A DNA stretch of 64,000 bases from Odiellus spinosus (taxonomy: Eukaryota > Arthropoda > Arachnida > Opiliones > Phalangiidae): the NCBI GenBank assembly GCA_963920705.1, contig CAWUCO010000060.1, positions 186,001 to 250,000 of the forward strand, read 5' to 3'. The translations under genes were made by a program, and so were the position numbers. Position 1 is the first letter of the stretch, and the number at the start of each line of letters is the position of its first letter. This document shows positions 13,438 to 27,100 of this stretch, in pieces. A model generated the notes under the pieces. The model did not search any database and was not told the origin of the DNA. It saw only the letters and a list, made by a program, of their open reading frames with translations.

Positions 13438-16400
13438 ATTTGTAAATCTATACTTGGGAAATTTGTAAATCAATACTTGTGAAATTTGTAAAACTATACT
13501 TGGGAAATTTGTAAAACTATACTTGGGAAATTTGTGGATCTATACTTGGGAAATTTGTGGATCTATACATTGGAAATTTGTAAATCTCTACTTGGGAAAT
13601 TTGTAAATCTATACTTGGGAAATTTGTAAATCAATACTTGTGAAATTTGTAAAACTATACTTGGGAAATTTGTGGATCTTTACTTTTGAAATTTGTGGAT
13701 CTATACTTGGGAAATTTGTGGATCTATACTTGGGAAATTTGTGGATCTATACTTTGGAAATTTGTAAATCTATACATGGGAAATTTGTAAATCTATACTT
13801 GGGAAATTTTTAAATCTATACTTGGGAAATTTGTAAATCTATACTTGGGAAATTTGTAAATCTATACTTGGGAAATTTGTAAATCTATACTTGGGAAATT
13901 TGTAAATCAATACTTGTGAAATTTGTAAAACTATGCTTGGGAAATTTGTGGATCTATACTTGGGAAATTTGTGGATCTTTACTTGGGAAATTTGTGGATC
14001 TATACTTGGGAAATTTGTGGATCTATACTTGGGAAATTTGTGGATCTATACTTGGGAAATTTGTGGATCTATACTTGGAAAATTTGTGGATCTATACTTG
14101 GAAAATTTGTAGATCTATACTTCGGAAATTTGTGGATCTATACTTGGGAAATTTGTGGATCTATACTTGGGAAATTTGTGGATCTATACTTGGGAAATTT
14201 GTGGATCTATACTTGGGAAATTTGTGGATCTATACTTGGGAAATTTGTGGATCTATACTTGGGAAATTTGTGGATCTATACTTTGGAAATTTGTAAATCT
14301 ATACATGGGAAATTTGTAAATCTATACTTGGGAAATTTGTAAATCTATACTTGGGAAATTTATAAATCTATACTTGGGAAATTTGTAAATCTATACTTGG
14401 GAAATTTGTAAATCTATACTTGGGAAATTTGTAAATCTATACTTGGGAAATTTGTAAATCAATACTTGTGAAATTTGTAAAATTATACTTGGGAAATTTG
14501 TGGATCTATACTTGGGAAATTTGTGGATCTATACTTGGGAAATTTGTGGATCTATACTTGGGCAATTTGTAAATCTATACTTGGGAAATTTGTGGATCTA
14601 TACTTGGGAAATTTGTGGATCTATACTTGGGAAATTTGTGGATCTATACTTGGGAAATTTGTGGATCTATATTTGGGAAATTTGTGGATCTATACTTGGG
14701 AAATTTGTGGATCTATACTTGGGAAATATGTGGATCTATACTTGGGAAATTTGTGGATCTATACTTGGGAAATTTGTAGATCTATAATTGGAAAATTTGT
14801 AGATCTATACTTGGGAAATTTGTGGATCTATACTTGGGAAATTTGTAAATCTATACTTGGGAAATTTGTAAATCTATACTTGGGAAATTTGTAAAACTAT
14901 ACTTGGAAAATTTGTGGATCTATACTTAGGAAATTTGTGGATCTATACATTGGAAATTTGTAAATCTCTACTTGGGAAATTTGTAAATCTATACTTGGGA
15001 AATTTGTAAATCAATACTTGTGAAATTTGTAAAACTATACTTGGGAAATTTGTGGATCTTTACTTTTGAAATTTGTGGATCTATACTTGGGAAATTTGTG
15101 GATCTATACTTGGGAAATTTGTGGATCTATACTTGGGAAATTTGTGGATCTATACTTTGGAAATTTGTAAATCTATACATGGGAAATTTGTGGATCTATA
15201 CTTGGGAAATTTGTGGATCTATACTTGGGAAATTTGTGGATCTATACTTTGGAAATTTGTAAATCTATACATGGGAAATTTGTAAATCTATACTTGGGAA
15301 ATTTGTAAATCTATACTTGGGAAATTTATAAATCTATACTTGGGAAATTTGTAAATCTATACTTGGGAAATTTGTGGATCTATACTTGGGAAATTTGTGG
15401 ATCTATACTTGGGAAATTTGTGGATCTATACTTGGGCAATTTGTAAATCTATACTTGGGAAATTTGTAAATCTATACTTGGGAAATTTGTGGATCTATAC
15501 TTGGGAAATTTGTGGATCTATACTTGGAAAATTTGTGGATCTATATTTGGGAAATTTGTGGATCTATACTTGGGAAATTTGTGGATCTATACTTGGGAAA
15601 TTTGTGGATCTATACTTGGGCAATTTGTAAATCTATACTTGGGAAATTTGTAAATCTATACTTGGGAAATTTGTAAATCTATACTTGGGAAATTTGTGGA
15701 TCTATACTTGGGAAATTTGTGGATCTATACTTGGAAAATTTGTGGATCTATACTTGGAAAATTTGTGGATCTATATTTGGGAAATTTGTGGATCTATACT
15801 TGGGAAATATGTGGATCTATACTTGGGAAATTTGTGGATCTATACTTGGAAAATTTGTAGATCTATACTTGGGAAATTTTTGGATCTATACTTGGGAAAT
15901 TTGTGGATCTATACTTGGGAAATTTGTGGATCTATACTTGGGAAATTTGTGGATCTATTTTTGGGAAATTTGTGGATCTATACTTGGGAAATTTGTAAAT
16001 CTATACTTGGGAAATTTGTAAATCTATACTTGGGAAATTTGTAAATCTATACTTGGGAAATTTGTAAATCTATACTTGGGAAATTTGTAAATCTATACTT
16101 GGGAAATTTGTAAATCTATACTTGGGAAATTTGTAAATCAATACTTGTGAAATTTGTAAAACTATACTTGGGAAATTTGTGGATCTATACTTGGGAAATT
16201 TGTGGATCTATACATTGGAAATTTGTAAATCTCTACTTGGGAAATTTGTAAATCTATACTTGGTAAATTTGTAAATCAATACTTGTGAAATTTGTAAAAC
16301 TATATTTGGGAAATTTGTGGATCTTTACTTTTGAAATTTGTGGATCTTTACTTTTGAAATTTGTGGATCTATACTTTTGAAATTTGTGGATCTATACTTG

Positions 16401-19400
16401 GGAAATTTGTGGATCTATACTTGGGAAATTTGTAAATCTATACTTGGGAAATTTGTAAATCTATACTTGTTAAATTTGTGGATCTATACTTGGGAAATTT
16501 GTGGATCTATACTTGGGAAATTTGTGGATCTATACTTGGGAAATTTGTGGATCTATACTTGGGAAATTTGTAAATCTATACATGGGAAATTTGTAAATCT
16601 ATACTTGGGAAATTTGTAAATCTATACTTGGGAAATTTGTGGATAAATACTTGGGAAATTTGTTTATAAATACTTGGGAAATTTGTGGATAAATATTTGG
16701 GAAATTTGTGGATATTTACTTGGGAAATTTGTGGATCTATACTTGGAAAATTTGTGGATCTATACTTGGGAAATTTGAGGATCTATACTTGGGAAATTTG
16801 TAAATCTATACATGGGAAATTTGTAAATCTATACTTGGGAAATTTGTAAATCTATACTTGGGAAATTTGTAAATCTATACTTGGGAAATTTGTAAATCTA
16901 TACTTGTGAAATTTGTAAAACTATACTTGGGAAATTTGTAAATCTATACATGGGAAATTTGTAAATCTATACTTGGGAAATTTGTAAATCTATACTTGGG
17001 AAATTTGTAAATCTATACTTGGGAAATTTGTAAATCTATACTTGGGAAATTTGTAAATCTATACTTGGGAAATTTGTAAATCAATACTTGTGAAATTTGT
17101 AAAACTATACTTGGGAAATTTGTGGATCTATACTTGGTAAATTTGTGGATCTATACATTGGAAATTTGTAAATCTCTACTTGGGAAATTTGTAAATCTAT
17201 GCTTGGGAAATTTGTAAAACTATACTTTGGAAATTTGTGGATCTTTACTTTTGAAATTTGTGGATCTATACTTGGGAAATTTGTGGATCTATACTTGGGA
17301 AATTTGTGGATCTATACTTGGGAAATTTGTGGATCCATACTTGGGAAATTTGTGGATCTATACTTGGGAAATTTGTGGATCTATACTTGGGAAATTTGTA
17401 AATCTATACTTGGGAAATTTTTAAATCTATACTTGGGAAATTTGTAAATCTATACTTGGGAAATTTGTAAATCTATACATGAGAAATTTGTAAATCTATA
17501 CTTGGGAAATTTGTAAATCTATACTTGGGAAATTTGTAAATCTATACTTGGGAAATTTGTAAATCTATACTTGGGGAATTTGTAATTATATACTTGGGAA
17601 ATTTGTAAATCTATACTTGGGAAATTTGTAAATCTATACTTGGGAAATTTGTAAATCAATACTTGTGAAATTTGTAAAACTATACTTGGGAAGTTTGTGG
17701 ATCTATACTTTGGAAATTTGTAAATCTATACATGGGAAATTTGTAAATCTATACTTGGGAAATTTGTAAATCTATACTTGGGAAATTTGTAAATCTATAC
17801 TTTGGAAATTTGTAAATCTATACTTTGGAAATTTGTAAATCTATACTTGGGAAATTTGTGGATCTATACTTGGGAAATTTGTGGATCTATACTTGGGAAA
17901 TTTGTAAATCTATACATGGGAAATTTGTGGAAAAAAATACTTGGGAAATTTGTGGATAAATACTTAGGAAATTTGTTTATAAATACTTGGGAAATTTGTG
18001 GATAAATATTTGGGAAATTTGTGGATCTTTACTTGGGAAATTTGTGGATCTATACTTGGAAAATTTTTGGATCTATACTTGGGAAATTTGAGGATCTATA
18101 CTTGGGAAATTTGTGGATCTATACTTGGGAAATTTGTGGATCTATACTTGGGAAATTTGTGGATCTATACTTGGGAAATTTGTGGATCTATAATTGGGAA
18201 ATTTGTGGATCTATACTTGGGAAATTTGTGGATCTATACTTGGGAAATTTGTGGATCTATACTTGGGAAATTTGTAAATCTATACTTGGGAAATTTTTAA
18301 ATCTATACTTGGGAAATTTGTAAAGATATACTTGGGAAATTTGTAAATCTATGCTTGGGAAATTTGTAAATCTATACTTGGGAAATTTGTGGATAAATAC
18401 TTGAGATATTTGTGGATAAATACTTGGGAAATTTGTGGATCCATACTTGGAAAATTTGTGGATCTATACTTTGGAAATTTGTAAATCTATACATGGGAAA
18501 TTTGTAAATCTATACTTGGGAAATTTGTAAATCTATACTTGGGAAATTTGTAAATCTATACTTGGGAAATTTGTAAATCTATACTTGGGAAATTTGTAAA
18601 TCAATACTTGTGAAATTTGTAAAACTATACTTGGGAAGTTTGTGGATCTATACTTGGGAAATTTGTGGATCTATACTTTGGAAATTTGTAAATCTCTACT
18701 TGGGAAATTTGTAAATCTATACTTGGGAAATTTGTAAATCTATACTTTGGAAATTTGTAAATCTATACTTTGGAAATTTGTAAATCTATACTTGGGAAAT
18801 TTGTAAATCTATACTTGGGAAATTTGTAAATCTATACTTGGGAAATTTGTAAATCTATACTTGTTAAATTTGTGGATCTATACTTGGGAAATTTGTGGAT
18901 CTATACTTGGGAAATTTGTGGATCTATACTTGGGAAATTTATAAATCTATACTTGGGAAATTTGTAAATCTATACTTGGGAAATTTGTAAATCTATACTT
19001 GGGAAATTTGTGGATAAATACTTGGGAAATTTGTTTATAAATACTTGGGAAATTTGTGGATAAATATTTGGGAAATTTGTGGATCTTTACTTGGGAAATT
19101 TGTGGATCTATACTTGGAAAATTTGTGGATCTATACTTGGAAAATTTGTGGATCTATACTTGGGAAATTTGAGAATCTATACTTGGGAAATTTGTGGATC
19201 TATACTTTGGAAATTTGTAAATCTATACATGGGAAATTTGTAAATCTATACTTGGGAAATTTGTAAATCTATACTTGGGAAATTTGTAAATCTATACTTG
19301 GGAAATTTGTAAATCTATACTTGGGAAATTTGTAAATCTATACTTGGGAAATTTGTAAATCAATACTTGTGAAATTTGTAAAACTATACTTGGGAAATTT

Positions 19401-19466
19401 GTAAAACTATACTTGGGAAATTTGTGGATCTGTACTTGGGAAATTTGTGGATCTATACATTGGGAA
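13438..19466 (+). repeat. 6.0-kb higher-order repeat, copy 2 (6,029 bp)
   Basis: Tandem partner of 7,455-13,437 with the same order of rare monomers throughout. Both ends fall just after a 24-bp ACATTGGG monomer, which marks a natural unit boundary. A few point differences were seen, such as CTTAGGAAA near 14,927 against CTTGGGAAA in copy 1. The dominant change is monomer copy number inside homogeneous A or B runs. Confidence 0.9.
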
Positions 19467-22400
19467 ATTTGTAAATCTATACTTGGGAAATTTGTAAATC
19501 AATACTTGTGAAATTTGTAAAACTATACTTGGGAAATTTGTGGATCTTTACTTTTGAAATTTGTGGATCTATACTTGGGAAATTTGTGGATCTATACTTG
19601 GGAAATTTGTGGATCTATACTTTGGAAATTTGTAAATCTATACATGGGAAATTTGTAAATCTATACTTGGGAAATTTGTAAATCTATACTTGGGAAATTT
19701 GTAAATCTATACTTGGGAAATTTTTAAATCTATATTTGGGAAATTTGTAAATCTATACTTGGGAAATTTGTAAATCTATACTTGGGAAATTTGTAAATCA
19801 ATACTTGTGAAATTTGTAAAACTATGCTTGGGAAATTTGTGGATCTATACTTGGGAAATTTGTGGATCTATACTTGTGAAATTTGTGGATCTATACTTGG
19901 GAAATTTGTGGATCTTTACTTGGGAAATTTGTGGATCTATACTTGGGAAATTTGTGGATCTATACTTGGGAAATTTGTGGATCTATACTTGGGAAATTTG
20001 TGGATCTATACTTGGGAAATTTGTGGATCTATACTTGGAAAATTTGTAGATCTATACTTCGGAAATTTGTGGATCTATACTTGGGAAATTTGTGGATCTA
20101 TACTTGGGAAATTTGTGGATCTATACTTGGGAAATTTGTGGATCTATACTTGGGAAATTTGTGGATCTATACTTGGGAAATTTGTAAATCTATACTTGGG
20201 AAATTTGTAAATCTATACTTGGGAAATTTGTAAATCTATACTTGGGAAATTTGTAAATCTATACTTGGGAAATTTGTTGATCTATACTTGGGAAATTTGT
20301 GGATCTATACTTGGGAAATTTGTGGATCTATACTTGGGAAATTTGTGGATCTATACTTGGGAAATTTGTAAATCTATACTTGGGAAATTTTTAAATTTAT
20401 ACTTGAGAAATTTGTAAATCTATACTTGGGAAATTTGTAAATCTATACTTGGGAAATTTGTAAATCTATACTTGGGAAATTTGTAAATCAATACTTGTGA
20501 AATTTGTAAAACTATACTTGGGAAATTTGTGGATCTATACTTGGGAAATTTGTGGATCTATACATTGGAAATTTGTAAATCTCTACTTGGGAAATTTGTA
20601 AATCAATACTTGTGAAATTTGTAAAACTATACTTGGGAAATTTGTGGATCTTTACTTTTGAAATTTGTGGATCTATACTTGGGAAATTTGTGGATCTATA
20701 CTTGGGAAATTTGTGGATCTATACTTGGGAAATTTGTGGATCTATACTTTGGAAATTTGTAAATCTATACATGGGAAATTTGTAAATCTATACTTGGGAA
20801 ATTTGTAAATCTATACTTGGGAAATTTATAAATCTATACTTGGGAAATTTGTAAATCTATACTTGGGAAATTTGTAAATCTATACTTGGGAAATTTGTAA
20901 ATCTATACTTGGGAAATTTGTAAATCTATACTTGGGAAATTTGTAAATCAATACTTGTGAAATTTGTAAAATTATACTTGGGAAATTTGTGGATCTATAC
21001 TTGGGAAATTTGTGGATCTATACTTGGGCAATTTGTAAATCTATACTTGGGAAATTTGTAAATCTATACTTGGGAAATTTGTAAATCTATACTTGGGAAA
21101 TTTGTGGATCTATACTTGGGAAATTTGTGGATCTATATTTGGGAAATTTGTGGATCTATACTTGGGAAATTTGTGGATCTATACTTGGGAAATTTGTGGA
21201 TCTATACTTGGGAAATTTGTAGATCTATAATTGGAAAATTTGTAGATCTATACTTGGGAAATTTGTGGATCTATACTTGGGAAATTTGTAAATCTATACT
21301 TGGGAAATTTGTAAATCTATACTTGGGAAATTTGTAAAACTATACTTGGGAAATTTGTGGATCTATACTTGGGAAATTTGTGGATCTATACATTGGAAAT
21401 TTGTAAATCTCTACTTGGGAAATTTGTAAATCTATACTTGGGAAATTTGTAAATCAATACTTGTGAAATTTGTAAAACTATACTTGGGAAATTTGTGGAT
21501 CTTTACTTTTGAAATTTGTGGATCTATACTTGGGAAATTTGTGGATCTATACTTGGGAAATTTGTGGATCTATACTTGGGAAATTTGTGGATCTATACTT
21601 GGGAAATTTGTGGATCTATACTTTGGAAATTTGTAAATCTATACATGGGAAATTTGTAAATCTATACTTGGGAAATTTGTAAATCTATACTTGGGAAATT
21701 TATAAATCTATACTTGGGAAATTTGTAAATCTATACTTGGGAAATTTGTGGATCTATACTTGGGAAATTTGTGGATCTATACTTGGGAAATTTGTGGATC
21801 TATACTTGGGCAATTTGTAAATCTATACTTGGGAAATTTGTAAATCTATACTTGAGAAATTTGTAAATCTATACTTGGGAAATTTGTGGATCTATACTTG
21901 GGAAATTTTTGGATCTATACTTGGAAAATTTGTGGATCTATATTTGGGAAATTTGTGGATCTATACTTGGGAAATTTGTGGATCTATACTTGGGAAATAT
22001 GTGGATCTATACTTGGGAAATTTGTGGATCTATACTTGGGAAATTTGTAGATCTATACTTGGAAAATTTGTAGATCTATACTTGGGAAATTTTTGGATCT
22101 ATACTTGGGAAATTTGTGGATCTATACTTGGGAAATTTGTGGATCTATACTTGGGAAATTTGTGGATCTATTTTTGGGAAATTTGTGGATCTATACTTGG
22201 GAAATTTGTAAATCTATACTTGGGAAATTTTTAAATCTATACTTGGGAAATTTGTAAATCTATACTTGGGAAATTTGTAAATCTATACTTGGGAAATTTG
22301 TAAATCTATACTTGGGAAATTTGTAAATCTATACTTGGGAAATTTGTAAATCTATACTTGGGAAATTTGTAAATCTAAACTTGGGAAATTTGTAAATCTA

Positions 22401-22900
22401 AACTTGGGAAATTTGTAAATCAATACTTGTGAAATTTGTAAAACTATACTTGGGAAATTTGTGGATCTATACTTGGGAAATTTGTGGATCTATACATTGG
22501 AAATTTGTAAATCTCTACTTGGGAAATTTGTAAATCTATACTTGGGAAATTTGTAAATCAATACTTGTGAAATTTGTAAAACTATATTTGGGAAATTTGT
22601 GGATCTTTACTTTTGAAATTTGTGGATCTATACTTGGGAAATTTGTGGATCTATACTTGGGAAATTTGTAAATCTATACTTGGGAAATTTGTAAATCTAT
22701 ACTTGTTAAATTTGTGGATCTATACTTGGGAAATTTGTGGATCTATACTTGGGAAATTTGTGGATCTATACTTGGGAAATTTGTGGATCTATACTTGGGA
22801 AATTTGTAAATCTATACATGGGAAATTTGTAAATCTATACTTGGGAAATTTGTAAATCTATACTTGGGAAATTTGTGGATAAATACTTGGGAAATTTGTT
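19467..22900 (+). repeat. Rearranged partial third copy of the 6-kb unit
   Basis: After the 24-bp boundary monomer the 6-kb word order restarts (CAATACTTGTG pair, TTTACTTTTG monomer, ATGCTTGGG at about 19,825, the long B run with GTAGATC and CTTCGG near 20,045-20,060). The copy is then reordered and stops near the GTTTATAAAT word at about 22,899, joining directly to sequence that lies near 13.0 kb in copy 1. The part equivalent to about 10.7-13.0 kb is missing. The first anchor lies 5,891 bp after its partner in copy 2 (256 monomers + 3). Confidence 0.72.
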
Positions 22901-23098
22901 TATAAATACTTGGGAAATTTGTGGATAAATATTTGGGAAATTTGTGGATCTTTACTTGGGAAATTTGTGGATCTATACTTGGAAAATTTGTGGATCTATA
23001 CTTGGAAAATTTGTGGATCTATACTTGGGAAATTTGAGGATCTATACTTGGGAAATTTGTGGATCTATACTTTGGAAATTTGTAAATCTATACATGGG
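21650..23098 (+). repeat. 1.4-kb tandem duplication, copy 1
   Basis: It overlaps the end of the third 6-kb copy and is repeated immediately. The TATAAATC monomer pairs at 21,701 and 23,150 (spacing 1,449 bp, 63 monomers). The spacing then falls to 1,403 bp near 22,613 / 24,016 and to 1,380 bp near 22,910 / 24,290, again in whole-monomer steps. It contains the CTATTTTTGGG and CTTTTTGG-type B monomers and the GTTTATAAAT word. Confidence 0.85.
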
Positions 23099-24480
23099 AA
23101 ATTTGTAAATCTATACTTGGGAAATTTGTAAATCTATACTTGGGAAATTTATAAATCTATACTTGGGAAATTTGTAAATCTATACTTGGGAAATTTGTGG
23201 ATCTATACTTGGGAAATTTGTGGATCTATACTTGGGAAATTTGTGGATCTATACTTGGGAAATTTGTAAATCTATACTTGGGAAATTTGTAAATCTATAC
23301 TTGGGAAATTTGTAAATCTATACTTGGGAAATTTGTGGATCTATACTTGGGAAATTTTTGGATCTATACTTGGAAAATTTGTGGATCTATATTTGGGAAA
23401 TTTGTGGATCTATACTTGGGAAATTTGTGGATCTATACTTGGGAAATATGTGGATCTATACTTGGGAAATTTGTGGATCTATACTTGGGAAATTTGTAGA
23501 TCTATACTTAGAAAATTTGTAGATCTATACTTGGGAAATTTTTGGATCTATACTTGGGAAATTTGTGGATCTATACTTGGGAAATTTGTGGATCTATACT
23601 TGGGAAATTTGTGGATCTATTTTTGGGAAATTTGTGGATCTATACTTGGGAAATTTGTAAATCTATACTTGGGAAATTTTTAAATCTATACTTGGGAAAT
23701 TTGTAAATCTATACTTGGGAAATTTGTAAATCTATACTTGGGAAATTTGTAAATCTATACTTGGGAAATTTGTAAATCTATACTTGGGAAATTTGTAAAT
23801 CTATACTTGGGAAATTTGTAAATCAATACTTGTGAAATTTGTAAAACTATACTTGGGAAATTTGTGGATCTATACTTGGGAAATTTGTGGATCTATACAT
23901 TGGAAATTTGTAAATCTCTACTTGGGAAATTTGTAAATCTATACTTGGGAAATTTGTAAATCAATACTTGTGAAATTTGTAAAACTATATTTGGGAAATT
24001 TGTGGATCTTTACTTTTGAAATTTGTGGATCTATACTTGGGAAATTTGTGGATCTATACTTGGGAAATTTGTAAATCTATACTTGGGAAATTTGTAAATC
24101 TATACTTGTTAAATTTGTGGATCTATACTTGGGAAATTTGTGGATCTATACTTGGGAAATTTGTGGATCTATACTTGGGAAATTTGTGGATCTATACTTG
24201 GGAAATTTGTAAATCTATACATGGGAAATTTGTAAATCTATACTTGGGAAATTTGTAAATCTATACTTGGGAAATTTGTTTATAAATACTTGGGAAATTT
24301 GTGGATAAATATTTGGGAAATTTGTGGATCTTTACTTGGGAAATTTGTGGATCTATACTTGGAAAATTTGTGGATCTATACTTGGAAAATTTGTGGATCT
24401 ATACTTGGGAAATTTGAGGATCTATACTTGGGAAATTTGTGGATCTATACTTTGGAAATTTGTAAATCTATACTTGGGAA
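23099..24480 (+). repeat. 1.4-kb tandem duplication, copy 2
   Basis: Downstream partner of 21.65-23.10 kb, shorter by about three monomers. A private substitution, CTTAGAAAA near 23,510, replaces CTTGGAAAA of copy 1. The GGATAAATACTTGGG monomer that precedes GTTTATAAAT in copy 1 is missing here near 24,270. Confidence 0.83.
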
Positions 24481-27100
24481 ATTTGTAAATCTATACTTGG
24501 GAAATTTGTGGATCTTTACTTGGGAAATTTGTGAATCTATACTTGGGAAATTTGTGGATCTATACTTGGGAAATTTGTGGATCTATACTTGGGAAATTTG
24601 TGGATCTATACTTGGGAAATTTGTAAATCTATACTTGGGAAATTTGTAAATCTATACTTGGGAAATTTGTAAATCTATACTTGGGAAATTTGTAAATCTA
24701 TACTTGGGAAATTTGTAAATCTATACTTGGGAAATTTGTAAATCAATACTTGTGAAATTTGTAAAACTATACTTGGGAAATTTGTGGATCTATACTTGGG
24801 AAATTTGTGGATCTATACATTGGAAATTTGTAAATCTCTACTTGGGAAATTTGTAAATCTATACTTGGGAAATTTGTAAATCAATACTTGTGAAATTTGT
24901 AAAACTATACTTGGGAAATTTGTGGATCTTTACTTTTGAAATTTGTGGATCTATACTTGGGAAATTTGTGGATCTATACTTGGGAAATTTGTGGATCTAT
25001 ACTTGGGAAATTTGTGGATCTATACTTGGGAAATTTGTGGATCTATACTTGGAAAATTTGTAGATCTATACTTCGGAAATTTGTGGATCTATACTTGGGA
25101 AATTTGTGGATCTATACTTGGGAAATTTGTGGATCTATACTTGGGAAATTTGTGGATCTATACTTGGGAAATTTGTGGATCTATACTTGGGAAATTTGTA
25201 AATCTATACTTGGGAAATTTTTAAATCTATACTTGGGAAATTTGTAAATCTATACTTGGGAAATTTGTAAATCTATACTTGGGAAATTTGTAAATCTATA
25301 CTTGGGAAATTTGTAAATCTATACTTGGGAAATTTGTAAATCTATACTTGGGAAATTTGTAAATCAATACTTGTGAAATTTGTAAAACTATACTTGGGAA
25401 ATTTGTGGATCTATACTTGGGAAATTTGTGGATCTATACATTGGAAATTTGTAAATCTCTACTTGGGAAATTTGTAAATCTATACTTGGGAAATTTGTAA
25501 ATCAATACTTGTGAAATTTGTAAAACTATACTTGGGAAATTTGTGGATCTTTACTTTTGAAATTTGTGGATCTATACTTGGGAAATTTGTGGATCTATAC
25601 TTGGGAAATTTGTGGATCTATTCTTGGGAAATTTGTGGATCTATACTTTGGAAATTTGTAAATCTATACATGGGAAATTTGTAAATCTATACTTGGGAAA
25701 TTTGTAAATCTATACTTGGGAAATTTGTAAATCTATACTTGGGAAATTTGTAAATCTATACTTGGGAAATTTGTAAATCAATACTTGTGAAATTTGTGGA
25801 TCTATACTTGGGAAATTTGTGGATCTATACTTGGGAAATTTGTAAATCTATACTTGGGAAATTTGTAGATCTATACTTGGGAAATTTGTGGATCTATACT
25901 TGGGAAATTTGTGGATCTATACTTGGGAAATTTGTGGATCTATACTTGGGAAATTTGTGGATCCATTTTTGGGAAATTTGTGGATCTATACTTGGGAAAT
26001 TTGTAAATCTATACTTGGGAAATTTATAAATCTATACTTGGGAAATTTGTAAATCTATACTTGGGAAATTTGTAAATCTATACTTGGGAAATTTGTAAAT
26101 CTATACTTGGGAAATTTGTAAATCTATACTTGGGAAATTTGTAAATCAATACTTGTGAAATTTGTAAAACTATACTTGGGAAATTTGTGGATCTATACTT
26201 GAGAAATTTGTGGATCTATACATTGGAAATTTGTAAATCTCTACTTGGGAAATTTGTAAATCTATACTTGGGAAATTTGTAAATCAATACTTGTGAAATT
26301 TGTAAACTATACTTGGGAAATTTGTGGATCTATACTTGGGAAATTTGTGGATCTATACTTGGGAAATTTGTGGATCTATACTTGGGAAATTTGTGGATCT
26401 ATACTTTGGAAATTTGTAAATCTCTACTTGGGAAATTTTGTAAATCTATACTTGGGAAATTTGTAAATCTATACTTTGGAAATTTGTAAATCTATAATTT
26501 GGAAATTTGTAAATCTATACTTGGGAAATTTGTGGATCTATACTTGGGAAATTTGTGGATCTATACTTGGGAAATTTGTAAATCTATACATGGGAAATTT
26601 GTGGAAAAAAATACTTGGGAAATTTGTGGATAAATACTTAGGAAATTTGTGTATAAATACTTGGGAAATTTGTGGATAAATATTTGGGAAATTTGTGGAT
26701 CTTTACTTGGGAAATTTGTGGATCTATACTTGGAAAATTTGTGGATCTATACTTGGGAAATTTGAGGATCTATACTTGGGAAATTTGAGGATCTATACTT
26801 GGGAAATTTGTGGATCTATACTTTGGAAATTTGTAAATCTATTCATGGGAAATTTGTAAATCTATACTTGGGAAATTTGTAAATCTATACTTGGGAAATT
26901 TGTAAATCTATACTTGGGAAATTTGTAAATCTATACTTGGGAAATTTTTAAATCTATACTTGGGAAATTTGTAAATCAATACTTGTGAAATTTGTAAAAC
27001 TATACTTGGGAAATTTGTGGATCTATACATTGGAAATTTGTAAATCTCTACTTGGGAAATTTGTAAATCTATACTTGGGAAATTTGTAAAACTATACTTG
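24480..27100 (+). repeat. Transitional block with unusual length variants
   Basis: Short, irregular cycles of the common words: CAATACTTGTG + GTAAAACTAT, TACATTGG + TCTCTACTTG, TTTACTTTTG, then a B run. No long-range duplicate was identified. It contains a 22-bp monomer near 26,301 (GTAAACTATAC), a compensating 24-bp monomer near 26,436 (one extra T) and an A7-tract 25-bp monomer near 26,602. A GGATCCATTTTT monomer occurs near 25,960, and GTGTATAAAT near 26,650 replaces the usual GTTTATAAAT. Confidence 0.7.

Larger units (their letters stand above)
3062..26626 (+). repeat. 25-bp monomers with an A7 tract (six copies)
   Basis: GTGGAAAAAAATACTTGGG replaces the usual GTGGATCTATACTTGGG, making a 25-bp monomer. 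Copies start near 3,062, 5,178, 5,203, 11,850, 17,925 and 26,602. The two at 5,178 and 5,203 are adjacent. They account for +12 bp of array phase on their own, and all sit directly before the GGATAAATACTTAGG / GTTTATAAAT word. None is found beyond 26.7 kb. Confidence 0.9.
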
